A DNA stretch of 64,000 bases from NCBI GenBank assembly GCA_021521415.1, contig JAIQDT010000303.1, positions 1,178,001 through 1,242,000 of the forward strand, written 5' to 3'. The notes below the pieces were generated by a model. The model worked only from the letters and a program-made list of their open reading frames with translations, was not told the origin of the DNA and ran no database searches. Below, one piece after another: positions 1 through 11,175 of the stretch. Source of the stretch: Bidens hawaiensis. Taxonomy: Eukaryota > Streptophyta > Magnoliopsida > Asterales > Asteraceae. The translations under genes and the position numbers were made by a program. Numbering within the stretch: the first letter of the stretch is position 1; every line of letters begins with the position of its first letter.

Positions 1-16
1 ACCGGCAGTCCCTACC

Positions 17-637
17 ATGTTCAAAAAGAGTTACAATATTAAGGGCTATGCTGAAGCAAAGAAAGGGATTATATGCTGGATTTATGATGAGCAGTTGCGG
101 CTCTTCGTGATTAAACGATATGATGGAGTTCAGTACCTTAGAAGAATGTTGAGATCGTTAAACACACTGCCTGAATGTGAGGTTAAAGACTTAGCCAGAT
201 TGGGGTTGATCAATCGAAGTGATGATAATATGGCTAGAGTCATAGGGAAAATCGTATGGAAAGAGAGCATAAAGGAAAAGAAGTTTGAGCTGTTGAAACC
301 ACAGAAAGGGAAACTTGTTGAAGACAAGGATAGAGGTTTGAGAGCTGATGGAAAGCCTTGGATGGTTATGAAGTATAAACCAATCTGATGCCTTAAAGAA
401 GTACCGATGAAGCTTATGCCCAAGGATGTGCTCAAAGACCTAAAGTGGTGGTTCGTTGATTGTGAGACAGCGGAGGCAGTGATGGAAGATGAGGATGAAC
501 AAGAGATCCTTAGAGTTTACGATCCGATGCATCTTGTTAACTTATCGCAAGCTGATCTGAAGATGCTTAACGAGAAAAAGATCTTTTATATTCCTGCTTG
601 GAAGGATGAAGCAAGGAAATATCAAAGGGTTGTGTAG
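17..637 (+). pseudogene. Copia extra ORF (ORF3), C-terminal fragment, broken
   Basis: Closely matches the last 200 or so residues of J's ORF3 (35956-38184), starting with MFKKSYNIKGYAEAKKG and ending near IPAWKDEAR. The reading frame is cut by TGA at 386-388, where J reads CGA (Arg); this is a C-to-T change at a CpG. It resumes in frame at 389 (second open part 407-637). The last codons differ from J because of a small frameshift, giving a different short tail. The 5' part is outside the window. The domain is not one I can name; the visible part mixes basic, aromatic and acidic residues (for example VMEDEDEQE) and has no membrane segment. It lies immediately upstream of the PPT, the same position as in J. 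Confidence 0.85.
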
Positions 638-718
638 GTGTGCGTTAGAGAAGGAGTGCACGCTTGAAGTTACAGGATTACGAGACAAGAGCTGAAAGAT
701 CAAGATATGAAGCTACTG

Positions 719-731
719 CCAAGGGGGAGTC
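719..731 (+). other. Polypurine tract of Copia element E
   Basis: CCAAGGGGGAGTC abuts the LTR start TGTTGG at 732. This is the plus-strand priming site. J has the same tract on the other strand at 35857-35872. Confidence 0.85.
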
Positions 732-1205
732 TGTTGGTGCATAAATGTCAGTAGTTCATATGTCTAATGTCTGTAATCGAGTCTGTAATATTGTTTATGT
801 ATTTGTTTGTTTAAAGCGAAGTTGTTGACAAGTTCGCTTAGGCGAACTTGTTAACCAAGCGAAGTTGTTGACAAGTTCGCTTAGGCGAACTTGTTAACCA
901 AGCGAAGTTATGGACAACTTCGCCTGAGGCGAAGTTGTCGTGTATTTATATAGGTTACGGCTTATTGTTTAGAAGTTGTTCAAGTTGTTCGTGTAAGTCA
1001 GTTATTGTTCGTGAGTCAAGTGACGTGGGGTCAAGAGTCTGTAACTGTGATTATATCACGTGTTGAGTTATTAATATAACGTGTGTTTGTTCGTATCGTA
1101 TTCGTGTGTTCGTGTGTTTGTGTTCTACGTCCGTAACGATCTACACAGGGATTCCGCACCTGTGTATATCGGGATATCTCGTGTGATCCGTCCAGGGAAC
1201 CTACA
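732..1205 (+). repeat. 3' LTR of Copia element E (474 bp)
   Basis: Starts TGTTGG and ends CCTACA; aligns along its length with J's LTRs (reverse strand). It contains the GCGAAGTT palindrome array (about 815-940) and a TATA-like TATTTATATA at 943-952, so the array is immediately upstream of the presumed core promoter. More diverged from J's LTRs than those are from each other. Confidence 0.9.
815..940. promoter_or_regulatory. GCGAAGTT/AACTTCGC palindrome array in LTR U3
   Basis: Alternating copies of GCGAAGTT and its complement, arranged as palindromes such as TTCGCCTGAGGCGAA, lie directly upstream of the TATA-like box at 943. The same layout is seen in J's LTRs and, remarkably, upstream of J's ORF3. 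A regulatory role is inferred from position only. Confidence 0.6.
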
Positions 1206-1571
1206 CAATACGCGTGTTATAACGACCAATTATGGTGTAAAAGAGTTGAGGAATCGTGGTACTAACCTTTAATTGATGTTTTATGCTAACGACTTGGCCA
1301 GAAAAAAGAAAATTCGCAGGGGGGGGCTGTGTGCGCCGATCGGACATCAAGAGAGGGGGGGGGGAGTTAGGGTTTTTTTGTTTATGTTATAATATAATAA
1401 GTTTCATTCTAGTACCTCTCGTATAAAGTATCTGGCATCTTGGAAGAAAACTTAAACGATTAAACGTACCGAGATGACGTAATGGCTTCCGAGAAACGTC
1501 GGTTAAATCCCGAGAATTATACATACTTTAAAAAGCTTTAAATCTTTGAACCGAGATTAACGGGTGTTACA
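1206..1571 (-). repeat. Gypsy element D, 5' portion of an LTR
   Basis: Reverse complement begins TGTAACACCCGTTAATC at 1571 and tracks the first part of the LTRs of C (19633-) and H, including the G-run plus CCGATCGG block (1316-1365). It is cut at 1206 by Copia element E. No PPT precedes the LTR start, so 1571 is most likely the outer end of a 5' LTR and the rest of D lies left of the window. The bases after it, TTTTG, may be its target site; it is inserted in A's 3' LTR. Confidence 0.8.
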
Positions 1572-2657
1572 TTTTGTATAAGTATGTTGTATGAAAATAT
1601 GAATTAGATATTAGTAGTAGTACGCATATGTCTCCAAAACTTATAAAAATCAGTAAAATAGAGGGTAATGATAAAACTCATCTTGATGATTAAGAGAGTG
1701 AACAAAAATAAGAATAAACGGTTAAATAATAAATAAGTCATCCTCTAACGCGTCAAACAAAGCGAGTCAAATAAATATGAAACTTTGAGATAAATAAATA
1801 TGAGTATAACCGAACTCTTTGCTGCTGGAATCGTTCCAAACGGACGGCTAGATCTCCGGTTATGTTAAATTAAACGTTATACATTAAAATGTGACAATAT
1901 CTTACCAGAATCCGAACAGCGAGTCGGAAGTCGGGTTTTGTTCAGTAGCCTTAAAATCTCGATACAAAATAAAAGTCTTCTGGACCGAAAGTCGGTTCCG
2001 ACCGTAAGTGATATAAATCGATTGGCCAAAGTTGTTGACCAATGTTCCCTTAAACGGCTCAGAAAGCAATTGACCACCGAAACTCCCTCAATCACTGAAA
2101 TTGATTGTGGGATTTTGTTAAGTGGATAAAAATACACAAAAATACAGAAGACAACTTATCCGAAAGATGAATGGAACAAGAGATAATTGAGGTCAAAGGG
2201 TCTTGAAGCTTAAAAGTCAACGAAGGCTTGAAGAACTTGAAGAAATTGACGAAGCCAGCAATGGAGTAAGGACATTTCATGAGTTTTGAGCGGGTGGCTG
2301 GTACTGAAGTAATAATTTAGGGTTTTAGGATATTCATTGTTTAAATATTAAGGGTTAAGATTTGCTTATTAGGAAATAGATATTTTAGGAAACTGAATAA
2401 TCAATAATTGCAAAAACGAACCAATTAACAATCAAAATTCGGTTTGAACAAGAATAAAATGAAATTGGACCTGCAATAACATTTATTGGAGTTTAAGTTT
2501 CGTTAATTTAATCGAAAATAGGAAAGAATTGACAGAATTTATTCGAAAGATCCGAATTACATTTATTCGAATTGGAGTTTCGTTAACATTTATTCGAAAG
2601 ATCCGAATTACATGTTCGAATCAGTTTAAACAAGTACGAAAAATCCGAGATGTTATA
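1572..2657 (-). repeat. 3' LTR of element A (truncated, 1086 bp)
   Basis: Matches the right-hand three fifths of the 5' LTR at 25780-26957. The outer end is lost to insertion of Gypsy element D. On the minus strand the LTR starts TATAACATC at 2657 (the other LTR has TGTAACATC). No gene; short ORFs here are not conserved between the two LTR copies. Confidence 0.8.
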
Positions 2658-2855
2658 GTCTCCCCTACTTTAAGGAATTTCGTCCCGAAATTAAGAAAAA
2701 CTTAAAAAAAATCTTGTTATAAAGTTTAAGGAAAATGTTTTTAAATAAAATTTAATATTTATCATAACATAGAACTTCTAATAGCCAGAGCAACGCTCCA
2801 AACGAAAATCCGATAAGGGCAATTATATATAGGATATATCGGCGGCGTATCCACC
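2658..2855 (-). other. Element A 3' interior end with polypurine tract
   Basis: Reverse complement of 2658-2672 reads AAAGTAGGGGAGAC, a polypurine tract adjoining the LTR start, preceded by TTTCGGGACGAAATTCC. The interior of B at 4929-5130 contains the same landmarks (TTTCGGGACGAAAT and TATATATAGGAT), so A and B are related families. B begins at 2856. Confidence 0.7.
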
Positions 2856-4928
2856 ATGGCATTTTATAATATAAAATTATATTTAAGTTTGAACGAAATT
2901 TTAACGATTTATGATAATATTATACTTAACGCTGATATGATAGGCATGGATTTATTTTAATACCACTCTAAGCTTTAAGGAAGTTTAACGGTTTTTAGTA
3001 TTATAATTTTAATACTAATGAGAGAGTTACAGTTTTACATTATACGAATTTTAAATGGGGATTCTATCTTAAACAACGATTATAACTAAGTCATTGAACT
3101 AAAATTTACGGATTATAAGCTAATAAAAGTTTACGAATTATAAGCTAACGAAATACAGTTTAACGGATTAATTTTATGGAATTAAAAGTTTAATGAATCT
3201 TTAAGTTGATGAATTATAATTTTATTAAAACGGAAATTTATAAACTCCTTTTTAACGATTTAATATTATTTACTTAACGTTTAGCGGGTTAAAGCTAATA
3301 TATTAAAGAAATGAAAGAGTAACTAATTTTAGCAGATTTTTAACGGGTTTTAAGGTTACGACATACTAAGATAATGAGGTTTATACTATTTATTGGATAC
3401 GGTTTGAAAGATATAAACATATTTTCGTGATTTATAACTTAACTAAAAGTTAAGTATTAATATAATATTATCCGAGTTTTAACGGCATAAATAAATTAAT
3501 TAAAGATTACTAACGGATTTAGATTAACAAACGATTTAAAATAACGAGTAATATTATGAAAAGTTCGGTTTTCTCTTGGGAAAAGGTAGATTTGTATTTA
3601 ACTTATAAAATTTTTGTTTGGTTTATTATTATAATTTTAAATTAATATAAGAAAGATAAAAGGTTCGAACCCGGGTCTGCTGATTGCCTTGACCCAGGTT
3701 CGAACCCGGGTCTGCTGATTGAAACACAAGTTGACCAACCACTAGACCAGCATGCAATTTTGGTAAGAAATTAGAACCATATATATATATATATTGATAT
3801 AATATATCATCTTCTTCCTTATAAACCCTAAATCTATAATCTGCAAAGTCGTTCCTTATTTATTATAATTGATTTAGGGGTTTTGTTTATTGGATAATGA
3901 CGATCAAAAGTAATAAACGAAATACCTAGAAGTCTGTTGGGATGACGACGAACGTCGTCTTGGCCGGAAACAAACTTGGTGGATTAATACGGGATTTTGA
4001 GAGTTTGTTAGTGCTTTATGAGGTGATTGACGAGTTTTGATTATGATAGAGGGCCTATTTATACTACGAATTGGAGTGTATACGCGCTAATTGCTTTGAT
4101 TGAATTAACTTATTTTCTGGCGGAAATTACGGACGTTAATCACGGGTCTAGGATGTTACTATGAAAGTAGTTAGTTGGTTATATCTCAAAATCAACGATT
4201 TAAGCCGTTATTAAAATCAAATGGGTCATAGATCGATAATTTAGGGGTGTTAGGGATTCCGGTTCTGGAATCCGGTGGCCGGAAGTTATGGGGTTGATTT
4301 ACATCATGATTGACTCGTTATTTGTTGATGATTATAGTCGATATCCAGGTCTAAACCCGTTACGGGTCATTAATTGAGTTAATTTACACGTTAAATGGTG
4401 TTTTGGGTCTTGCCGGACGCTTTCGTCATCGGTTTCTGGTTAACCGAAAAACCAGTGGGCTGATGACTGGGAGGATGGGAGTGGGGCTTGGTTAATGATT
4501 TATTAACTATATTATTTTGAAAATGTTACACTTCAGTCCCTGAACTTTGAGACTTCTTTTAAGCATATATTAAACTATATTTTCAAAGTGAACCTTGAAC
4601 TTTTGAATTGTTATTCATTTGTTAAAAGTGTGTGTGTGTGTGTGTATATATTTATATACATGGAATATTTACATGTTATACCTGGTAACTTGGAAATTGT
4701 TTAAACCGAAAACTTTAAATCCCGGAATTCAAATCGAATAGAGAATGAATTAACGATAAGCAAAAGAATTACGTTGAAAACGCAAATTTCAAATAATAAA
4801 CATTGACGAACGTCAAATAAAGTACATAAAACAAAACTTGGGGAAATATAAATATATATCTTTATAAACAAATATGAAAATTTAAAAATGGGTCGGGTTT
4901 TTGGGTTGGAAAAGTAACGAATGTTACA
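2856..4928 (-). repeat. 3' LTR of element B (truncated)
   Basis: Aligns with 9085-11175 with scattered substitutions and small indels; the segment matching 8249-9084 is missing. Contains AT-rich DNA, a short GT microsatellite (about 4629-4645) and a tRNA-like segment with a duplicated B box. The minus-strand start TGTAACATTCG is at 4928. Confidence 0.8.
3662..3750 (-). other. tRNA-like Pol III promoter boxes (A box, duplicated B box) in LTR B
   Basis: On the minus strand TGGTCTAGTGG (3739-3749) matches the Pol III A-box consensus, and GGTTCGAACC (3697-3706) the B box, about 40 nt apart. A second copy of the B-box segment lies at 3662-3671. This resembles the 5' head of a tRNA-derived SINE or a decayed tRNA. 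It is not a complete tRNA: I cannot pair an acceptor stem. The copy in the other LTR (9918-9989) has a single B box. Confidence 0.6.
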
Positions 4929-5794
4929 AGATTCACAACTTTTAGAAATTTCGTCCCGAAAATAAAATCAAAATAAAATTTTAAAAGAAAACAACTCGTA
5001 TGAGGAGTTGTTTGAAAATTTTAATATACATATTTAAATTAAAACAATAACGTCGATCTTTGAATGACCCGAAAGACGTCACAAATGGGAATATGGTAAG
5101 GACACTTATATATAGGATGTACCATCTGCGTATCCATCACGCCCTTATCATATTTCGTATGTCCCGTCTTTCAAAATCAATCCATGTTTCGAGTTATTGC
5201 ACACAACGTACATAGTATGTCTTCCATGCTAGGACTTGGATAATTACGTGTCGACCCATAATTACCTTTATCATTGGATGGTCCACATAATCCGTCCCAT
5301 TGTGTGGGTTAAAATAAATTTTTATATAAAATCTTTTAAATCAGAATAATAAACTATAAGGATTGAAAAATAACAAAAATTTATAAACAAGTCCTTGAGG
5401 TCAAGGATAAGCGAAACATTAGGTCAAAATAAATGAAATCGTTAAATTTTAAACGAAATAACAGCGTTATTGAAGTTATAATGAGATATGCGAGATTCTA
5501 GAGTAACCTAGAATAATAATAATAAATGAAATCGTTAAAGTTATGAACATCAACATAATTAAACGAACATTAAAGTCGAGAATAACAGAGCAAGTAAACG
5601 TGGCATTGAACCAATATACACACATAGATTGATAAAGCATTGGGTCCTAGAAATTTTATTAATAGAATCGAGTAAGTTCTTCGGAGTCAATAATGACTCG
5701 TTAAATAAATGAAAATTTTCAATGCATAAAATATTGACATGAATAAGGGCCACATTTGGGATTAGTAAATAATTGTAACTTCGAGATCACAGTA

Positions 5795-6090
5795 AAACAT
5801 TGACCTCAAATTGGTAAAACATTGAGAGAAAAAAATTAATCGAAATTTCAAAATCAAATTAAAATATTGATCTCAAATTGGTAAAAGATTGAAAAATAAT
5901 CAAAATTTCAATATCAAATTAAAATATTGATCTCAAATTGATAAAACATTGAGAAAAAAAATTAATCGAAATTTCAAGATCAAATTAAAATATTGATCTC
6001 AAATTGGTAAAAGATTGAGAAAAATAATCGAAATTTCAAGATCAAATTAAAATATTGATCTCAAATTGGTAAAACATTGGGATTATGAAT
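5795..6090. repeat. Tandem repeat, unit about 62 bp, roughly 5 copies
   Basis: Units start near ATTGATCTCAAATTGGTAAA and contain CGAAATTTCAAGATCAAAT; copies differ by a few bases and by length of A runs. Internal to element B; copy number is counted by eye. Confidence 0.85.
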
Positions 6091-6512
6091 AACTAAATGA
6101 TCCAAACAAAACATTGAGCAGAGATAGAACAATATGACCAAACCATTCATGTAACAAAAATAAACTCAACATGTGGATAAAATGCTCATGGTCTCTAACT
6201 TCCACTTAAACGATTATGTTTATTGGAAATCGGTTATAGACCACTAGATTGAAATAACAAGGTAAACCGATTCACAATGCAATATGTATGAAAATAGTTC
6301 ACTAGTTAACGAATAATCAAGCTCGATATTAACTTCGTAGATAACCTTTTGAAAAGAACTTGATATGTAGAACTATTTTGACAAAGTCTAAACATGATAG
6401 TGTATATAAGTAAAGAAGAAATAAAAGAAAAACAGAAGGGTAGTTTCTGATGTTTGTCTTCTCGAATGTGGGTTTTGCGACATGAAAGTTATTATGGGGG
6501 CGGTGGTATAAT

Positions 6513-6935
6513 TTATTCACTCGAGACTCGTTGGTGTTGATGAAGAAGGGAGAAGAAATGATTGTTAAATTCATTTAAGTTTGTGAAAATTGATTGTGAA
6601 AACGTGATGGGTCTTGAATACGATATAGCATGGTGGAAACAAGTTAGGTCTTGAATATGATGGGTATGCTCGGGTCGTTGCAATGGTAATAGACTCGAAG
6701 CGCGAGCATATGGTTGGGTTAGTTGGTTAGGTAGGGTTGTGAGAAATGGATGGGTGGTCGAGTTTATCACCTTTTGGAGCATTGCGGTTGGTAATGAATC
6801 TTGGTTTGTCATGGTCGGGATGGCGGTGGTCAATTGCTTGATGGTTTGGGTTGTCATTTTGTGGGTTGAGTTTCGAGGGTAACGTCGAGGAAAACGAGAA
6901 GACATGCTACGAAGCGTGAAGAATTTACGTGACAC
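6513..6935 (-). CDS. Unrecognised ORF in element B interior (140 codons)
   Basis: Open from ATG at 6935, Thr/Ser/Pro/His-rich, no motif I recognise: no zinc knuckle, protease, RT or integrase signature. It lies in the 5' half of the element (minus strand), where a gag would be expected. Element A has a weakly similar position (about 12350-12720) with short, different ORFs. It may be a chance ORF in a less AT-rich patch; composition is the only hint of coding. Confidence 0.2.
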   Translation of the reverse strand: MSRKFFTLRSMSSRFPRRYPRNSTHKMTTQTIKQLTTAIPTMTNQDSLPTAMLQKVINSTTHPFLTTLPNQLTQPYARASSLLPLQRPEHTHHIQDLTCFHHAISYSRPITFSQSIFTNLNEFNNHFFSLLHQHQRVSSE

Positions 6936-7184
6936 GGAACGTAAATATGAAATTCATATAAAAAAATCAAAAGAAACTTTACATAAAAGATTTCTAAAAT
7001 TGGAATCAATCTTTATAGATCATAAAAATGAAATCACATGAAGCAAAATTTGAAATCAAAATTGAAATGCTTATGAGTTTTCGTATTTCAATAATAAGCT
7101 GATTAATTTTTTTTTTTTGAGTGAACATATGGAAAATATATCAAATTTTGAAATAAAGTTAGGACAAACCTAATATGAGTAATG

Positions 7185-7920
7185 AAATCGAATTGAAAAT
7201 CGAGTGTTTATGTACCACCATAAGTTTTTGAATTTCCAATTAAAACTACAATAAACGAATTATATAAAGAAAACGAATTGAAAATCGACAATTCTTGCGT
7301 CACCGTGACATTTCGAATTCTCAATTTAAAACACACGAGAACACGAGTATTGAAAAACCGACCATTCATGTATCACCATGACTTTTCGTATTTTCAATTC
7401 AATGTATAAGAAATAATGAATATATGGAAAATGAATTGGAACTCGACTATTCATGTATCACCATGATGTTTCGAATTTTTTTTTCACATTATAATAATAA
7501 TTGAATTTATAAATTAAGAAAACGGGTTGAAATTTAACAATTTATGTACTTGCATGACTTTTAGAGATTTCAATTAGTATAAACACAGAAAATGAATTGA
7601 AACTAGAGTATTCACATATCCCGATGACTTGTCAAAACCACAATATAAACGATTGAGTATTTGGAATCACACGTTGTATGTTCTAATAAAAATAAAAATG
7701 TGTAATCAAATTGAACCGAAAGTTGGTTATTCGTGTATCACCACGACTTGACAGACTTTCAGCTAAAGCGTATAAATCAAAAAGCATAATCAAATCGAAC
7801 CAAAAGCTGGTTATTCGTGTATCACCACGACTTGTCAGACTTTTAGTTAAAACACATTGTAAAACATTGAGGGTCGGAGTCACACGTCGCATGAACCACC
7901 ATGACTTGTGTGACATCCTA
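7185..7920. repeat. Degenerate repeat of about 80 bp carrying ATTCATGTATCACCATGA
   Basis: Nine recognisable units, spaced about 75-90 bp, each centred on a variant of CATGTATCACCATGA followed by CTTTTCG and a CAATT-rich tail. The core is an imperfect inverted repeat (CATG...CATG). Related but more diverged cores occur in element A (11660-13260 and 24540-24680). Confidence 0.7.
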
Positions 7921-8232
7921 GGGAATGCAACCATATCCTTATCACAAAGGGAACATGGTCTTTAAGAAGATGAAATATCGAAACACCGAATTTGAAAATT
8001 GCTTGAAATTGTTTTTGAGAAAACTTGTTTTAGGCCTAAGCCTTGGACTTGTGTGTGTGTAATTGTATTCATGAGGCGTTAATGAATGCAGCAGTACAGA
8101 AATCCAGTAGTAGTAAGTGCGTTTAAACAATCAAGTAAAGGCTCACATAATTCTATCATGCAACCCTAACGAATAAACAAGTAAGCTATAGCTACCTACA
8201 ACACTACGTCTAACGTCCTATCTTATAGTCAC

Positions 8233-8245
8233 GGCTCTGATACCA
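8233..8245 (-). other. Primer binding site of element B
   Basis: Reverse complement TGGTATCAGAGCC, complementary to the 3' end of initiator-Met tRNA, three bases inside the LTR end at 8249. Confidence 0.85.
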
Positions 8246-9917
8246 ATCTGTAACACCCCGGCTAAAGCGGAAACGCCTGAGTGTGACGTACAGATTGCTT
8301 AAACACACGTGACACTATTAGGTGACCATAATAACATTATTTCATTTAAATACTCATGTAACACAAGTTTATCAAATAATACATGTTGTAACAAATCAAT
8401 AAACAAAATGATAAGTTTTCTTTGAATATCCTATAAGCATGCTATGTGTCTTTTAACTTTCATCCTCATGTCTCTACACCTGTAACATATGTATAAAATA
8501 AAGTCAGCTATGAACATAGCTAGTGAGATTCCCACAGTTTGATATAATACGTAAAAATCATACAATTCATAGACAAGTGATAAACGAGCAAGTAAAGTCC
8601 TTTCCAGTTGGTATCAACCAACGTACTCAGGTAATCGCGCAAGTAAGTTCCTTTCCAGTTGGTAACAACCAACATACTCGGATAATGAGGCCCTTTTCCA
8701 CTCGATACAAATGGACCTGAGTGCAAAGGGGGCCGTATGATTATACTTATTGAGGCTACCACGTGCAAGTAAATTCTTGCAAGTAATCAAGTAACGCACA
8801 AGTCCATATAGTGATTTGTAGTTTGTAAGCGAAATCGTAACACATTGAATTTGTAACAAGATACATATGCTACCCCAAAATATGAAAATGTTTAAAAAAG
8901 GGGTTGAGAGAAACTCACCTTGAAATCGAAGCTAACTTGTAATATAAGCCGAAGACACGATAATGAAATCGAAGCAACCAAACATATCGAACTAAAAATG
9001 AAATGAACACGAAAATTTAAACACTAGCTAACAGGATAATAAAAGCTAAACGAATTTTGATTTTATGAATTTTTGCATTATTTTATGGCATTTTATAATA
9101 TAAAATTATATTTAAGTTTGAACGAAATTTTAACGATTTATGATAATATTATACTTAACGCTGATATGATAGGCATGGATTTATTTTAATACCACTCTAA
9201 GCTTTAAGGAAGTTTAACGGTTTTTAATATTATAATTTTAATACTAATGAGAGAGTTACGGTTTTACATTATACGAATTTTAAATGGGGATTCTATCTTG
9301 AACAACGATTATAACTAAGTCATTGAACTAAAATTTACGGATTATAAGCTAATAAAAGTTTACGAATTATAAGCTAACGAAATACAGTTTAACGGATTAA
9401 TTTTAATGAATTAAAAGTTTAATGAATCTTAAAGTTGATGAATTATAAATTTATTATAACGGAAATTTATAAACTCCTTTTTAACGATTTAATATTATTT
9501 ACTTAACGTTTAGCGGGTTAAAGCTAATATATTAAAGAAATGAAAAAGTAACTAATTTTAGCGGATTTTTAACGGGTTTTAAGGTTACGACATACTAAGA
9601 TAATGAGGTTTATAATATTTATTAGATACGGTTTGAATGATATAAACTTATTTTCGTGATTTATAAGTTAACTAAAAATCAAGTATTAATATAATATTAA
9701 CCGGATTTTAACGGTATAAATAAATTAATTAAAGATTACTGATGGATTTAGATTAACAAACGATTTAAAATAACGAGTAATGATTATGAAAAGTTCGGTT
9801 TTCCTATTGGAAAAGGTAGATTTATATTTAACTTATAAAATTTTTATTTGATTTATTATTATGATTTTTAATTAATATAATAAAGAGAAAAGGTTATAAA
9901 AAAAATACCAATCAAAT

Positions 9918-9989
9918 TTGCCTTGACCCGGGTTCGAACCCGGGTCTGCTGATTGAAACACAAGTTGACCAACCATTAGACCAGCATGC
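9918..9989 (-). other. tRNA-like Pol III promoter boxes in LTR B (single B box)
   Basis: Minus strand: A box TGGTCTAATGG at 9973-9983, B box GGTTCGAACC at 9931-9940, flanked by GACCCGGG repeats. Same segment as 3662-3750 without the duplicated B box. Looks like a SINE head or tRNA relic fixed in the LTR. Confidence 0.6.
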
Positions 9990-10860
9990 AATTTTGGTAA
10001 GAAATTAGAACCAGTTATATATATATATTGTTATAATATTTCATCTTCTTCCTTATAAACCCTTAATCTCTAATCTGCAAAGCCGTTCCTTGTTTATTAA
10101 AATTGACTTAGGGGTTTTGTTTATAGGATAATGATGATCAAAAGTAATAAACGAATTACCTAGAAGTGTGTTGGGATGATGGCGAAGGTCGTCTTGGCCG
10201 GAAACACACTTGGTGGATTAATCTGCAAAGCCATTCCTTGTTAATGTTTTATGAGGTGATGGACGAGTTTAGATTATGATTGAGGACCTATTTATACTAC
10301 GAATTGGAGTGTATACGCGCTAATTGCTTTGATTGGATTAACTTATTTTCCGGCGGAAATTATGGACATTAATCACGGGTCTAGGATGTTAATACGAAAT
10401 TAGTTAGTTGGTTATATCTCAAAATCAATGATTTAAGCCATTATTAAATTCGAATGTGTCAAAGATCGATAATTTAGGGGTGTTAAGGATTCCGGTTCTG
10501 GAATCCGGTGGCCGGAGGTTACGGGGTTAATTTACATCATGATTGACTCGTTATTTGTTGATGATTATAGTCGATATCTAGGTCTAAACGCGCTACGGGT
10601 CATTAATTGAATTAATTTACGCTTTTAAATGGTGTTTAGGTCTTGCCGGACGTTTTGGTCATCGGTTTCCGGTTAACCGGAAAACCGATGGGCTGATGAC
10701 GGGGAGGATGGGAGTGGGGCTGGGTTAATGATTTATTAAATATATTATTTTGAAAATGTTACACTTCAGTCCCTGAACTTTGAGACTTCTTTTAAACATA
10801 TATTGAACTATATTTTCAAAGTGAACCTTGAACTTTTGAATTGTTATACATTTGTTAAAA

Positions 10861-10870
10861 GTGTGTGTGT

Positions 10871-10904
<34 letters not shown>
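10861..10904. repeat. GT microsatellite
   Basis: Near-perfect GT repeat of about 22 units with one GTAT interruption, in LTR B; the left LTR has a much shorter version. Confidence 0.95.
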
Positions 10905-10906
<2 letters not shown>

Positions 10907-11175
10907 CTGGATTATTTACATGTTATAGCCGGTTACTTGGAAATTGTTTAAACCGAAAACTTTAAATCCCGGAATTCAAAACGAATAGAGAATGGATTAA
11001 CGGTAAGCAAAAAAATTACATTGAAAACTCAAATTTCAAATAATAAACATTGACGAACTTCAAATAAAATACATGAAACGAAACTTGGGGAAATATAAAT
11101 ATATATCTTAATAAACAAATCCGAAAATTTAAAAATGGGTCGGGTTTTCGGGTTTGAAAAGTAAAGAATGTTACA

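Larger units (their letters stand above)
1..1205 (+). mobile_element. Copia element E, 3' end only
   Basis: Right-hand part of a Ty1/Copia element of the same family as J (35396-47682), running off the left edge. In order: the C-terminal part of the extra ORF (17-637), a polypurine tract (721-731) and a complete 3' LTR (732-1205). The LTR ends at ...GGAACCTACA and is followed by CAATA, a possible target duplication whose partner is outside the window. The insertion sits inside Gypsy LTR fragment D, whose sequence resumes at 1206. PPT, LTR and coding match to J make the call secure; only the exact last base of the LTR is uncertain by about two bases. Confidence 0.9.
4929..8248 (-). other. Interior of element B, no recognised protein
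   Basis: 3.3 kb, AT-rich. Near the 3' LTR it shares the TTTCGTCCCGAAA and TATATATAGGAT blocks with A. 5795-6090 is a 62-bp tandem array, 6513-6935 an unrecognised ORF, 7185-7920 a degenerate repeat of roughly 80 bp. The PBS-proximal end (about 8200-8248) resembles A's (about 25115-25159). The rest shows nothing I can name. Confidence 0.6.
2856..11175 (-). mobile_element. Non-autonomous LTR element B (LARD-like)
   Basis: Minus-strand element with long LTRs: left (3') 2856-4928, missing its outer 0.84 kb, and right (5') 8249-11175. The interior 4929-8248 has a PBS at 8233-8245 complementary to initiator-Met tRNA but no recognisable gag or pol. The two LTRs align almost throughout and share a tRNA-like segment. 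TSDs cannot be checked because the left outer end is deleted. The interior is dominated by two families of short tandem repeats. Mobilisation would need proteins supplied in trans. Confidence 0.75.
8249..11175 (-). repeat. 5' LTR of element B (2.93 kb)
   Basis: Minus-strand start TGTAACATTC at 11175 and end GGGGTGTTACA at 8249, next to the PBS. Carries the tRNA-like segment (9918-9989) and a GT microsatellite at 10861-10904. Unusually long for an LTR of an element with only 3.3 kb of interior. No gene. Confidence 0.8.

Noticed and set aside
815..940. CRISPR-like array of short repeats
   Set aside because: Units are palindromic, irregularly spaced, without unique spacers, and the window is plant retrotransposon DNA.
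3697..3750. Functional tRNA gene
   Set aside because: A and B boxes are present but I cannot find a matching acceptor stem or a sound anticodon arm; copies lie inside LTRs.
7683..7965. ORFs on both strands over the repeat near 7700-7930
   Set aside because: They follow the degenerate repeat of about 80 bp and encode no recognised motif.
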